From positions 8,062,786-8,126,785 of the forward strand of contig NC_065424.1 of the NCBI RefSeq assembly GCF_024362695.1: a stretch of DNA of 64,000 nucleotides, in the 5' to 3' direction. Positions 10,124-21,002 of this stretch are shown here, piece by piece. The notes beneath the pieces were generated by a model, which had not been told where the DNA came from, made no database searches, and worked only from the letters and a program-made list of their open reading frames with translations. The translations under genes and the position numbers were made by a program. Each line of letters starts with the position of its first letter. Positions within the stretch are counted from its first letter, which is position 1. This DNA comes from Pectinophora gossypiella. Taxonomy: Eukaryota; Arthropoda; Insecta; Lepidoptera; Gelechiidae.

Positions 10124-11473
10124 TAATAATGATCTATTTTCAAATTGTCGATATGAAAGTAGATAATTATTCGCATTTCGAACAACGTTATGTACTTTGA
10201 GCAAATATAAACTAACAAGCGATATACAGGGTGTTAGTGACATCGTAACGAAAAAAAAAATGGAACGCCTATTTTATTGTACTAAAAACGATGGTGGGTG
10301 TTTTTCTTGTCGCAAATGTTTAATTAAGATTTTCAATTTTTACTGTGCCGCAATGTAAGTCGAACAACGCGCCACACAGACGCTAAACTTACGCGCGGCT
10401 AAGTTACGCGTGCGTGATACGATGTTGATATCTAGGTAGGAGTTTTCATTCTCTTGTATTTAGATGCTTAGTGGTTCAACGTTTAAAAATGTTGTTTGTT
10501 AAAGTAGAACACCTACTGCCACGATTTTTCACGCACGGTACCTACCTACCAGTTATTAAAACGTTCCTAACTTATTAACAATAAAAACCCTACTCTTGCC
10601 TTACCTTAATTGTTATTCCTTCGGATGAAGTACCTAGGTAGGTACCCTAGAACATGTCACGTCACGTAGGTATGCAACATCGCGTTTCCTCCGCGGTAGG
10701 TAGGTATCACACGCACTCACAAACACAACACCTTGCTGCTTTAATAAACATCAACAATCTTCCATACTTTTGCGCAGTAAATGGTCTATGATCTATCATC
10801 ATAGTCGACACTACTCATTTACAGAATGAAACAAACACTCACAAACACGAAAAAAATATCCTCGAAAAACATCACGCGATTCGGGTCAAGCTTAGTTTCG
10901 ACTGAGCGGAAGTGCGCGGCGGCGGCGTTAGCGCAAAGCATCAAAGGCGCCGACTAAGGGCGCCGACGACGCACTGGCCGCGGCCGAGTCGAGCCGACGA
11001 CTAGAGAGAGAGAGAGAAGTATGTTTATGGTGCAAGTGACAGAGAAAGAAATAGTATCTGTTCGTATGCCTACTTTATTGGCGAGCGTTGCCCTTGACCC
11101 GTGCGCCGGCTATTCACCTGCGCATAGCTGAAGTTGTAGATACGTTATTATTATTATTGATGACATTGATAAAATTTAATAATTAGTAATTTTTATTTGT
11201 TTATTTTAAATGTGCGTTCTATGCAGCTTAAAACACAATATGGGACTGAAAAAAATCTATTTTTTTTATGAATTTGGCGACAGGAAACTTCACTTGATAC
11301 CTATCAACTCAAAGAAATACCTAGTATCTGTTCGTAATGCCTACTTTATTGGCGCGCGTTGCCCTTGATCCGTGAGGCTATTCACGTCCGAGTATCCATC
11401 AAGACAGATCAAACAAGCCCTAACTCGGAGGTCTTGCGTCCCAGGATCCTTTAATTATGTCTTAGAACCTTCT
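10124..11473. other. Intergenic region with GC-rich island
   Basis: Begins with a solo MITE-1 end (10225-10250). Bases ~10,900-11,010 are strikingly GC-rich (GCGCGGCGGCGGCGTTAGCG, GGCCGCGGCCGAGTCGAGCC) and followed by a short GA repeat; a promoter or CpG-like island is possible but no attached exon was found. A motif around AGTATCTGTTCGTA...CTACTTTATTGGCG...GTTGCCCTTGA occurs twice here (about 11,050 and 11,325) and again near 12,515. Confidence 0.35.
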
Positions 11474-11700
11474 TGGCCTATGTGGTCCAGTGGTTGAGCG
11501 ATGGGACGCGGAGGGTCCGGGTTCGTATTCCGGTGGGGACATATCACAAAAATCTGTTTATAAGGCCTTTGGTTGGGACGTTACAGGCTGATCACCTGAT
11601 TGTCCGAAAGTAAAATGATCCGTGCTTCGGAAGGTACGTTAAGTCGTTGCTCCCGTCTACTAGGTACTTATGTAAGCACGTAGCCGTTACATGAATATTG
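11474..11700 (+). repeat. SINE-B, 5' half with tRNA-like head
   Basis: The head reads TGGTCCAGTGGTTGAGCGAT and TCCGGGTTCGTATTCCGG. The body follows with GACGTTACAGGCTGATCACC and GTGCTTCGGAAGGTACGTTA, then stops near TAGCCGTTACATGAAT. Confidence 0.75.
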
Positions 11701-11864
11701 TACACAGAACAGGATAGGTTTAATTAGTTCTTTACTGATGATTTAACAATGAGATTTAAAACCACGAATAACTTAGTACTTAGTACCTCGGTACGGTACC
11801 AACATGTAACAAGAAAAATAAGATCACTCCTCTCGGACAATTTTTTTCTTTGAACATGCCGACA

Positions 11865-12110
11865 TTGCCTACGCGGCGGAGTTGCCGAACTATCGATAGG
11901 TAGATTATCAATTGTTGAACTTGAAAATTGTCTAAACTATCGAAAGTAGTGATAGTACATTTAGATCGATACTAGCGATAGTACCGATAGGTCTTGCTTT
12001 GTAACAATAATGGGTATTGATCTAAAAGATCTATCGATAGGTACCTACTATTGGTTTTTTTTTAACTAGGTATCGATAGAATATCGATAGGCAACACTCT
12101 GGCGGAGTGT
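11865..12110. promoter_or_regulatory. Cluster of TATCGATA (DRE-type) motifs
   Basis: Four perfect TATCGATA palindromes at 11891-11898, 12032-12039, 12071-12078 and 12082-12089, plus weaker GCGATAG/CCGATAG variants between them. In Drosophila this octamer is the DREF binding site of many housekeeping promoters. No exon was recognised beside the cluster, so it could be a distal promoter or just a repeated motif. Confidence 0.35.
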
Positions 12111-12309
12111 CCGCCCAATTCTAGACGCGATCTCGCTCGATTTTTGTGTAGCGAGGTTTTGCGTAGGTACTTACATACTAAGTTGGTGGATGGTTGACAT
12201 AGTAGGTAACTAATTACCTAATCTGTGGTGGTTGTGTTAGTTGGTTGTTAGTTATTCTAATGACAACAAAGAATACAATTATTTACTGTTTCAACTGTTT
12301 TAGGTAGAT

Positions 12310-12478
12310 AATGGCCCTGATTCCTATGAGTAAATGAATGAATAACCCGGTCGAATCAAAAAGGTATCTCGCTGGTAACTTAATTCTGTCGGTTGTTTTA
12401 GATTTCTGCTTAAAATTGACGTGTATTCCATAAATTTTATGCCTGTTGATTATCCGTCCATTTAAGAATAAGAATAAA
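12310..12478 (+). mobile_element. MITE-3 fragment
   Basis: Shares ATGGCCCTGATTCCTATGAG, GTAAATGAATGAATAACCC and TTGCTTAAAATTGACGTG-type blocks with the full copies at 36807-37183 and 63159-63540, but most of both arms is lost. Confidence 0.6.
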
Positions 12479-12542
12479 ATAAATTTATAATTTACGATAG
12501 ACAGAGAAAGAAATAGGATCGGTTCGTAGTGCCTACTTTGTA

Positions 12543-12655
12543 GGCCGCGCCGCCGCCGCGCCGCAGCCGCGCCGCAGCCGCGCCGCCGGCGTGCGGCGCG
12601 GGGCGCGCGGAGCGGGGCGTGCGGAGCGGGGCGCGCGGCGCGGTGCGTGTGGCCG
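12543..12655. repeat. GC-rich tandem repeat
   Basis: About 110 bp of nearly pure G+C made of GCCGC and GCGGGGCGYGCGGA-like units, in DNA that is otherwise AT-rich. It sits inside the third copy of the motif seen at ~11,050 and ~11,325, between CTACTTTGTAGGC and CCGTTGACCCG, so it looks like an expansion within a repeat. It codes for nothing convincing. Confidence 0.75.
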
Positions 12656-12754
12656 TTGACCCGTTCGAGCAGCTGTTGTCTCCATTACATCGAAAATTTT
12701 CGATAATTTGTCATTATTGTTTTTTTTATTGAAATTTGGGTTCTATGCAGCTAA

Positions 12755-12897
12755 AAGCACAATATGGAATTGAAAATAATTAAAAACAAAACTCAAAATT
12801 TCATGAATTTTGCGACGGAAAATTCCACTAGATATTAACTCAGAATCATGGTCTGAATCATCCCTCTCAGTATTCGTTACGATGTCACTAACACCCA
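12755..12897. mobile_element. MITE-1, one arm
   Basis: Reads GCGACGGAAAATTCCACTAG, ATCATGGTCTGAATCATCCC and GATGTCACTAACACCC, the right half of a MITE-1; the left arm is missing. Confidence 0.7.
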
Positions 12898-13146
12898 GTA
12901 TTTTATCTACAACGAAGTGTCAGGTCGATCAATACTTGACTCGTATCTGAACAACTCATTGGTTATCTAATATAATATTGTTGCTACCATACTCGTAAGC
13001 CAATGTGACTATTCATCATCACGCCTGTATCCCCGAAGGGGTAGACAAAGATGTATACTAAATACACCCATTCCTTAATACACCCAGACCCGCGTAAGGC
13101 TGCGAACCCGCGAAGGGAAAACCAGCCCAATACAGGTTAGGTTAGG

Positions 13147-13330
13147 TTAGTCAGGTATTTGGGTTTCCTCACGATGTTTTTCTTCACCGCTGAGCATGTG
13201 ATAATCATTTATGATCCAAACATGAATTCGAAAAACGATTTCTAAAATCATAGGTTTAGGCCCGTGTTGTATTCGAACCTGCGACCTTATAGTGAGAGTC
13301 AACCGTTCTTCCAACTGGGCAACTCCGGCT
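13147..13330 (-). repeat. SINE-C, 5' half
   Basis: The minus strand has the tRNA-like head (CAGTTGGAAGAACGGTTGAC, GTCGCAGGTTCGAATAC), then ATTCATGTTTGGATCATAAA and ATCACATGCTCAGCGGTGAA. The 3' half is absent. Confidence 0.7.
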
Positions 13331-13547
13331 ATTATATTGTTTAATGTATGTTATGTGAATCTTTAGTAAACTCTCGTGTATTCACATGTCTGTCCCGATC
13401 ACACAATACCAATAAGTTATTTTGCTTTTTAATAATGAGTATAATGCATTACGAATGCAATTTACATAAATCACATCATAAGTGTCACTTACGAATCATG
13501 AGAAAATAACTTGCAGAATATTGAATTTTTCTTCGATGTTTTTATTG

Positions 13548-13698
13548 TACGGTCACGAGCATTAATATGTATACACTTTGGTACCATGTCACATTAACTT
13601 TTTTGACAAATTGAACTGTAAGTCTCACTAAATGTCAAATACATATGTTAGTGCGACAGAGTCCTAAAGTGGGTTCATTATATTGCTCATGACTGTAC
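13548..13698. mobile_element. MITE-2, complete copy
   Basis: Opens TACGGTCACGAGCATTAATA and closes ATTGCTCATGACTGTA; same interior as 9340-9485 in the opposite orientation. Confidence 0.8.
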
Positions 13699-13790
13699 CT
13701 ACCTACCTATAGAGTTTGAAGTCGGATCCTATTGCTAACATATTTTACAGAGTGTCCCATAAATCGTCAGAAAATAAATACATACATACA

Positions 13791-14405
13791 TACATAAACT
13801 CACGCCTATTTCCCACCGGGGTAAGCAGAGACTATAGAATTCCATTTGCTTCGATCCTGACACACTTCTCTTGCTTCCTCCACATTCATCAATCGCTTCA
13901 TACACGCACGCCGGTTCAGAGTAGATCGTATTGAACCTTTTCTAAGGACATCTCCAATTTGGTCATCATAAGTCCTTCTCGGTCTTCCTCTGCCAGCCCT
14001 ACCATCAACTTTCGCTTTATATACCGCTTTTGCAATCCTATTATCCTTCATCCGCTCTACGTGTCCAAACCAACCTAACATTCCCTTCTCAATCCTAGTC
14101 ACTATATCGTCTTTTACACCACATCTCTGTCTTATCACACTGTTTCTCACTCTATCACTCAACTTCACACCGCAGATGCTACGCAAAGACCTCATTTCTA
14201 CGGCATTGATCCTACTTTCATGCTTCTTCTGCCATACCCAACATTCACTACCGTACTTCAGCGTAGGGACAAGCACTGCATTGTGAACAGCCATCCTCGC
14301 ATCTTGCGAGATACATTGGCTACTAACAACTGCGTGCATTGCCCCATTCACGGAATTACCCAATCTCACTCTCCTTTCTATATCTTCATCACATTTACCG
14401 AAAAT
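13791..14405 (-). pseudogene. RTE-type reverse transcriptase, C-terminal part
   Basis: A 187-codon open frame (13806-14369, no intact 5' part) reads as the end of a non-LTR reverse transcriptase: LVPTLKYGSECWVWQKK, MRSLRSICGVKLSDRVRN, MLGWFGHVERMKDNRIAKA, GRAGRGRPRRTYDDQI. The YGSECW and GWFGHVERM landmarks are usual for RTE/BovB-like ORF ends. The 3' end runs into a (TACA)n-type tail (ACATACATACATAAACTCAC on the plus strand). The polymerase core is missing, so it is a 5'-truncated dead copy. Related pieces: 18010, 27376, 56281. Confidence 0.75.
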
Positions 14406-14430
14406 AAATACTTTTAAAAAAAGGGATTTA

Positions 14431-14490
14431 TTTTTTGACGTGACTTATTGTAGATTTGCCGCAGATGGCATTAACTACTTGGCCGGGTTA
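14431..14490 (+). repeat. Fragment of foldback family
   Basis: TTTTTTGACGTGACTTATTG through ACTACTTGGCCGG matches the left arm of 9531-9813. Only the first ~60 bp are present. Confidence 0.6.
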
Positions 14491-14910
14491 CTCCCACTCC
14501 AGCGGAGACTAAATGATTCAGAAAATAATAATTTCATTTTTACAAGCGATTGGCCGCTGAATTGGAAAGCGGCGGCTCTCGCGAGTATTGTCTCACGACG
14601 CATGCGCGGTAAAGGCCGATCTCTCTCTTTACTCTTTCATTTATTTACTCTTTATGTAAAATTGTATAAAATCTATTTTGTTTTTAGGCCGAGACGAATG
14701 GCTGTTTGAACGATTTGCCTTTGTCCACCCTTTCGAATCGGTCTGTGAGCGATTTATGATTACATAAACGCTTTAAAATGGCTTTACCGTAATTTTTATG
14801 TTAGATTTGGGTACTGTGCCTAAGTCAAAGTCAAAGATAATTATTATGAAATTCTAATTACTAAATAAAGACAGATCTAAAACTGACGAAAAACATTTTA
14901 CTTTTTTCTA

Positions 14911-15010
14911 TTACATACATACATAAACTCACGCCTGTAATCCCTAATGGGGTGGGCAGAGCCACAAGTAATCAAAGACAACTTGCAGCCACTGTGGATA
15001 CCATGTCGTA
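14911..15010 (-). repeat. LINE 3' fragment (second ACATACATAAACTCACGCC family)
   Basis: The stretch with CTGTAATCCCTAATGGGGTG and GACAACTTGCAGCCACTGTG recurs, longer, at 63700-63940 and reversed at 40330-40425. It is the end of a retrotransposon distinct from the RTE-like one at 13791. Confidence 0.55.
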
Positions 15011-16245
15011 AGCTGGATAATTATTAATTATTATTTTTTCTATTAAGGTAACATATTTATTAATTTTAATCAAGAAAAACGTAATAATAAGTCCGACATT
15101 TTATCACGTTTTTCTATGACGTCACAGTGTGCTTTCAAAATTTCGTGATTTGACGTTTAGTATAAAGTAACTAATTTGACTAGATGGAAACTAACCTAGA
15201 AAGGTCCGACTGAAAAAAGTAGCACCACATTTTTGACACATGGTATCATCAATCATCATTTTGACATAACATACATAAACACTAACCAGTCCAATAACCA
15301 GCTGATCGCATTCTATATATTTGTTTAATTCCACACCAGCAGAAAATCAAATCTTTTTTTTATTGTGCTGTGTTTTTATTCTATTATTATTACTTGTAAA
15401 ATTGTTATTTTAGCCGTAAGATTTGTTTTTGTAATGTTCTTGTAAAAAGTAAAAAAAATCAAATTAGCATCGGAAAAATAATTTCATAACGGTCTAGACG
15501 ACATTAAGTAATCGCCATTTTGTACCTATTTCAATAAAAGTAATTAAAATGAGCTAACATTGAAAGGAAACGGTTTTACGGCTAATGATTATTCAGGTTA
15601 CATAATATTAAGTAAGTATTCTACTTTAATTATTTTATAATTCAAGTGTCGTTGGGCTAGAATTGATTTGCTATATCCCATAAAATAATATAGATGGCGC
15701 TGTACAGAGTTTGTAGGAATTTGAACTTGGAATGATGTTTGTGTTCATGTTGTTTTTGCCAAATATGATGTGTGGGTTTTTTACATTCTCTTTTTTCTAA
15801 CTTATTTATGACTTTTAATCAAGAACGACGACACCAGGGTTGATGAAGTTGGTACTCCACCTCACAACCCACACGATAGAAGAAGAACGAATTATGAATT
15901 ATTACCATCACGCCTATACCCCCAAAGGGGAAGACAGAGATGTATAGCATACCTTAAACAGAGGCATAGAATAAGGAATGATACGCAGAGGGGTATACTT
16001 ATTATACCTACACCCCTCCTACATCTACTCCTCGCCAGCCATGTCTAAGACTAAATTTAAACTGGAAACTGAAGAAAAAATCCTAGCTTTCATAATAGAT
16101 CGTCGCTGTTTTAGAATATCTCCGGCAAAAAAAGAAGAATTCCTTTTCAGTAGACAAACAAAAACAGTAAGGTCAACGTTCGGTTTTGTATACGGACGGC
16201 CACGACGCTAGGGTTGTCAACGGAAGATTCAATAATTTCTTTTTT
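15011..16245. other. AT-rich intergenic stretch with repeat scraps
   Basis: A SINE-B tail lies at about 15826-15892 (GACACCAGGGTTGATGAAGT, ACCCACACGATAGAAGAAGA). Sequence around 15,690-15,790 (AATGATGTTTGTGTTCATGT) recurs near 26,150. A short open frame near 15978-16211 has no recognisable domain and I do not call it a gene. Confidence 0.4.
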
Positions 16246-16247
16246 TT

Positions 16248-17060
16248 TTTCAAATTCAAATTCAAAAATATCTTTATTCAGTTGGTAACATAGTCACACT
16301 TTGAATCGTTAATTTTTACATAACGAACGTCTCATCCGCCTAAAACTACTGCAGCTTCTCACAACCTGTATAGCCGGGGAAAAGAAGCTGCAAGAAAAAC
16401 CTCGCCACAGGGCCCTAGACGTTTTTTTTTTTAAAAAATAAACAAAATATTTTTATACAATTGAGTAATTTAGCTGCCTAATATCAGTTCTCATTCAACA
16501 GTTAATCCCATGCATTCATATCTTGTAAATAATCACTAACTTTATAATAACCTTTTTTGTAAAGTTTTTGTTTAACTACTGTCTTAAAACAGTTGAAAGG
16601 CAATCTCTGAATGTCAATGGGAATCTTATTGTAAAAACGTATACATCATCATCAGCCGTATGACGCCCACTGCTGGGCATAGGCCTCCCCCAAGGATCTC
16701 CACGACGATCGGTCCTGCGCCAAAAACGTATACATTGCCCCTTAAAAGATTTAGTAATCTTATGTAATCGACTGACTTGTAAAGCAAGTTTATTTTTATT
16801 CCGGGTATTAACAATGTGCCGATCGCTTTTTTTGCAAATAATCCTATATGTTTTTTTACATATTTTATATTAAGTTTTCAAAGATATATTGTGATGCCAA
16901 AGTTAAAATATTAATTTCTTTAAATTTATTTCTAAGTGACATCTTGGGTCCCAATTTGTAAATCGCCCGAATGGCTCGCTTTTTCAGAACAAACATGCTG
17001 TTCACATCTGCAGCATGACCCCACAGCAAGATGCCGTACGACATTAAACTTTTCAACCCT
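16248..17060 (-). pseudogene. Jockey-like LINE, 3' end with reverse transcriptase C-terminus
   Basis: The minus strand starts with the C-terminal part of a non-LTR reverse transcriptase (MKSLMSYGILLWGHAADVN, FVLKKRAIRAIYKLG, then CFKTVVKQKLYKKGYYKVSD near the stop). It continues into a 3' UTR with CTAGGGCCCTGTGGCGAGG and an AAATTCAAATTCAAA-type tail on the other strand. The coding part is interrupted by a 76-bp insertion (16647-16721) and the 5' end is missing. The 3' UTR matches 6632-6797. Confidence 0.7.
16647..16721 (-). mobile_element. 5'-truncated RTE-like insertion with 14-bp target duplication
   Basis: The minus strand reads GGCGCAGGACCGATCGTCGT ... GGGAGGCCTATGCCCAGCAG ... GGCTGATGATGATG. 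It is flanked by AAAAACGTATACAT at 16633-16646 and 16722-16735, which shows insertion into the older Jockey-like LINE. The same 3' end, much longer, lies at 51826-52045. Confidence 0.8.
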
Positions 17061-17410
17061 TACATAGCATAACATAAACAGCCTATAAGTACAAGTACAC
17101 ATAGTATAAGTACACATCCCTCTGCCACCTCACCACGCCCGCGCCGCTCGCTCTGCTAATTTTATTAAAAAAAAACATACTTCTATCATTTATCCATTCC
17201 CATCCAGTTTATTGAGGCCTATGCCTAGTGGGACTCATATACTCTATTCATGATATGTTATTTTTTAAATCTCTTGTAATAAAGGGGCATAATGTCGTGA
17301 GCTTATGTTATGTTATATTGTGTTGTTGTTGTTATGTTGTGTTGCTTATATGTGTTGTTTTTTTTTACGTTATGTGTCATTTTGAATGTTAACCTTTGAG
17401 CCACCTTGCT

Positions 17411-17634
17411 TTTTTTTTAAATTGTTTTCAGCTCCATACTTTTGCGAGAAATTCCACTTGATATGAACTATGGTCTGAATCATCCCTCGCAATTGCTGCG
17501 TGGGCAATAAGTCCGCCTGTTGTGCGTTTTTGTATCTGTCATCCTTATTTATTCTTTTGTCTTTTGTGCTCAATAAAGTACTTAATCTATCTATCCCTCA
17601 GTTTTCGTTACGATGTCACTAACACCCTGTATAA
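17411..17634. mobile_element. MITE-1 right arm split by a LINE tail
   Basis: The arm begins (TTTTGCGAGAAATTCCACTT) and ends (CGTTACGATGTCACTAACAC). Between about 17489 and 17595 it is interrupted by GGGCAATAAGTCCGCCTGTT ... CAATAAAGTACTTAATCTAT, a LINE 3' tail. ATCCCTC occurs at both junctions and may be the target duplication. Confidence 0.6.
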
Positions 17635-18009
17635 TCAGGGTTGGCAACCCTACTGTAATGTCGGGCGTATAAAGCACGCATTGTGTCCAACAATGCCTTG
17701 TTGTACTACACCATGTGTTACAATCAACGACGTGCCATTCCCGAGAATATTCCCAGAGAGGGAAAATTCCTGTTATAAAAAACTCCTACAAAAAAAATAA
17801 AAAAGTATTTATGTATTTACCAAACATCAATACAATTCTCGTGTTTGGGACTAGTTTTAAGCAAATACATATTTACTTGTGTTAATAGCCCCGCTCTTCT
17901 ATGTCATACGTTAGTATTATATGATCTGTGGTAATGATAATCGAAATCGAAAGTAAACGTAAAAGAAGTACAAAATCATACAAAATAAATGAACTTTAAA
18001 AAAATAAAA
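17635..18009. other. Intergenic, nothing recognised
   Basis: No exon or named repeat could be supported. Confidence 0.35.
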
Positions 18010-18360
18010 CATATTTAAACTCCCGCCTATTTCCCACCGGGGTAAGCAGAGACTATAGAATTCAATTTGCTTCGATCCTAAATCACTTCTCTTGCTTCCT
18101 CCACATTCATCAATCGCTTCATACACGCACGCCGGTTAAGAGTACCTAGATCGTATGAAACCTTTTCTAAGGACAACTCCAATTTGGTCATCGTAAGTCC
18201 TTCTCGGTCATCCTCTGCCAGCCCTACCATCAAGTTTCGCTTTATATACCGCTTTTGCAATTCTGTTATCCTTCATTCGCTCTACGTGTCCAAACTAACC
18301 TAACATTTCCTTCTCAATCTTAGTCACTATATCGTCTTTTACACCACATCTCTGTTTATT
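18010..18360 (-). pseudogene. RTE-type reverse transcriptase fragment
   Basis: Diverged copy of 13791-14405. The minus strand still shows LNRRACMKRLMNVEEAREV, but frameshifts and a stop break the upstream part, and it has no (TACA)n tail. Confidence 0.65.
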
Positions 18361-19184
18361 TCTTCTGTTTTATTTCTCACAAATAAAAATACTTAATACA
18401 AAAAAATAAAAAAAATACAAAAAAGAGGAACATTAAAAACAAGTCCAATAATAGTAAAAAACACTGACTGTTCTTTTTTTTAAATAGTTCTTTCTTGTAC
18501 TAAGTAAATAATTAAGTAAAGTAAGTAAATAAACTTTATTACCTCTACAAAACTTACATTGGTACTTAATAATATAACAATGTTGTTACACAATTGTAGA
18601 GGCTGGAGCCTAAACTAGGATAACCTGTATTTTAGGACTCCAGGTCTCCACCTCCGGAAAAACAATAATGGCAAGTAACATTATTAACGATTCCCAAGTA
18701 TTTTCAGAATGTATACAAAATTAAAAAAAGGGAAATAACAATAAAAACAGCTGCAACTGAAGTGTGCGTGTGTGTGTGAGTGTGTGTGCGACTAAGTGCA
18801 AATTCGGTGGGAACCAGAGATAGCCCTACGTTAGGCCAAGTTGGGATCAGAATCAGTCAGTACTCTGGTCGTATCTGCCTAAAGTCTAGATAATAAAGCT
18901 CATTTGAAAAAACATTTGCGCCTTTTTTACATCCGGAAATGTTCCCAAAGTGGGAATATTTCCCGGAACAGCACATCACTGGTTGTGATCCGTACGATGT
19001 GTGGGATTCAGATGAATAAGCCATCTTTACGAGATTTCGGGCTCTTACTTGTAAATAATTGAAGTGGTGGAAAAGAGAAGAGGCTTGTTTCCAAACGTCG
19101 AGCGCCGCCGGTTCGAATCCTGGTATCGAACTTGCACCAATGAGTTATCCACCAACACCAACACAGTTAGTTGGCTTGATTCGG
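18361..19184. other. Intergenic with a LINE-like 3' end
   Basis: About 18530-18690 reads, on the minus strand, as a LINE 3' end (CCTGGAGTCCTAAAATACAG ... AATAAAGTTTATTTACTTAC). A short (GT)n patch lies near 18760. Nothing else supported. Confidence 0.4.
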
Positions 19185-19310
19185 CGCTACGGCTCACTAT
19201 CTATCGTGTTGGTCTAACAGAAAGCTAAGTGCGGCGTGGGTATTGAGTTCATCTTACGATGGATGTACCTCTGACTACCCCAATTGGAATATAGCCGTTA
19301 AGCTTATGTA
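19185..19310 (+). repeat. AACAGAAAGCTCGG tail repeat
   Basis: GGCTCACTATCTATCGTGTT, GGTCTAACAGAAAGCTAAGT, ATGGATGTACCTCTGACTAC; same family as 5445-5575, plus orientation. Confidence 0.6.
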
Positions 19311-19385
19311 TGCGTGTGCTTTGAAATATAACACAATGGTAATTTTGCGAGCAGATTTATCAGATATATTATAAAGCTTCATAGT

Positions 19386-19730
19386 GTGAGCCACGGTAGC
19401 CCAGTTGGTAGAACGCTTGCCTCTCACTTTGAGGTCGCAGGTTCGAATCCAGCACAGGCCTAAACCAATGATTGTCGAATGTTTTCGAATTCATGTTTGG
19501 ATCATAAATGATTATCACGTGCTCAGCGGTGAAGGAAAACATCGTGAAGATACCCACATTCCCGAGAAACGCATTTTCGAAGGTATATGACCTAACCTGT
19601 ATTGGGCTGGTTTTCCCTTCGCGGGTTGAAAGGCAGGCAGACAGGCTTGAGTAAAAACCGGACCTGTCAAATCTTCAGGTTAGGTTAGGGGACCCTGTGA
19701 AAATCGGGATAATGCTAGGGAGACGGTTAT
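19386..19730 (+). repeat. SINE-C, full length
   Basis: The tRNA-like head GCCACGGTAGCCCAGTTGGT with B-box GGTTCGAATCC is followed by ATTCATGTTTGGATCATAAA, CACGTGCTCAGCGGTGAAGG, TATTGGGCTGGTTTTCCCTT and the GGACCCTGTGAAAATCGGGA tail. Reference copy of SINE-C. Confidence 0.85.
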
Positions 19731-20002
19731 AAAGCTTCATAGTGGTAACGCAATGAATGAACACCGAAGTGTAAAAATGTATCGTTGTTTAATTGGAAAA
19801 TGTATTTTGCAATTAAACAGGGCCCTGGTGACGATGTCTCTGCTCACCCCGATTGTGGTCATGGAATGTGTCTGTCTGTGTTTACTTCAATAAAAAACTT
19901 TTTTTAGTTTAGAGACACATCATGGTTTCTTCAACATGACCCGGGGGCTTATTTTTGAACCGCTCGCTTTCAGTTCGCGTGCGAAAATATATTGTTTGTC
20001 TT

Positions 20003-20090
20003 TTTTTTGACGTGACTGATTGTAGGTTTGCAGCAAATGGCATTAACTACTTGGCCGGGCAAATGAGGAGCGCCGAGGGCTCTCAAGACA
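20003..20090 (+). repeat. Fragment of foldback family
   Basis: TTTTTTTGACGTGACTGATT through GGCCGGGCAAATGAGGAGCG matches one arm of 9531-9813. Confidence 0.6.
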
Positions 20091-20124
20091 AAAGAATAGT
20101 AATCTTGATTCTTAGTTGATATCA

Positions 20125-20226
20125 TGATTTTTTTTTAAATTATTTTCAGTTCATTACTTTTGCGACGGAAAATTCAAAATCATGGTGTGAATCACCCCTC
20201 AAATTTTTAGTTACTAACACCTGTAT
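20125..20226. mobile_element. MITE-1 fragment
   Basis: GCGACGGAAAATTC, AATCATGGTGTGAATCACCC and a degraded ACTAACACC end; the Tyr/Leu-like shorter spacing shows an internal loss. Confidence 0.5.
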
Positions 20227-20449
20227 ACCTGTCTCATCTTACGAATGACAAATTCTGATGTGCTACTAGAAATGGGTATTATAATGTTCGAATGTGAGCT
20301 GAATGCGGGCGATTCAAAAATAAGACCCCTAGCCTCTGGCTCGAAGCCAACTCTCAGTTATTTCGGGACGCTCGTAAAAGGAATTGAGAGGGTCAGGATC
20401 CGCGACGATGACTTGACTCGATTCACTAATCAGTTGACAGTCCAGAACA

Positions 20450-20835
20450 TTTTTTTTTTAATTTTTTTTTTAGTTTTCCCGAAGGGTAAGGCAAAGGGAA
20501 CTATGCCCATACAGCCATGTCTTATGTATTTTTTTTCTTGATGATGATTAATGAAATAATGAAAGGCGATGACGATGAATGATGATACCTAAGCCCCCAC
20601 CCTCGGAGCAGACTCTACTCCGAATCCCACACGAATTAAATCAAAAGTCCGGATAAACTTTCGAGTTATAAAGCGGCTTGTTGGCACGAAGCGAAAATAG
20701 ATAGGTACACTTTGTTTATTGTATATTCCGATTTAATAACACTATCGCGAATGTTTTCCGACTAACTTAATGCGATCACTAACCACAAAACACCACTTCG
20801 TATTAATTATTTAGATTATACCATGAAGAAAGCAA
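20450..20835 (-). mobile_element. Retroposon, minus-strand copy (same family as 32412)
   Basis: The reverse complement matches 32445-32815 over almost its whole length: TTAATGATCGCATTAAGTTAG-like segment, CGAGGGTGGGGCTTAGG, then GGCATAGTTCCCTTTGCCTT and an oligo-T run at the plus-strand left end, i.e. a 3' poly(A). A partial copy lies near 21670-21780. No open frame. Confidence 0.7.
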
Positions 20836-21002
20836 CCGGGTGTGAGTTTATGACAATGCATGTATGGTGCTAAAGTCATTCAAATATCACAAGTTTACCT
20901 ACCACGTTGATCTAACAGAAAGCTCGGTGAGGTGTGGATACTTAGTTCATCTTGCGATTTATGAACCTCTGACTACCCCAATTGGGATATAGTCGTGGGC
21001 TT

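Noticed and set aside
15978..16211. Small gene containing MSKTKFKLETEEKILAFI
   Set aside because: No recognisable domain, no splice partner, next to repeat scraps; chance frame in AT-rich DNA is likelier.
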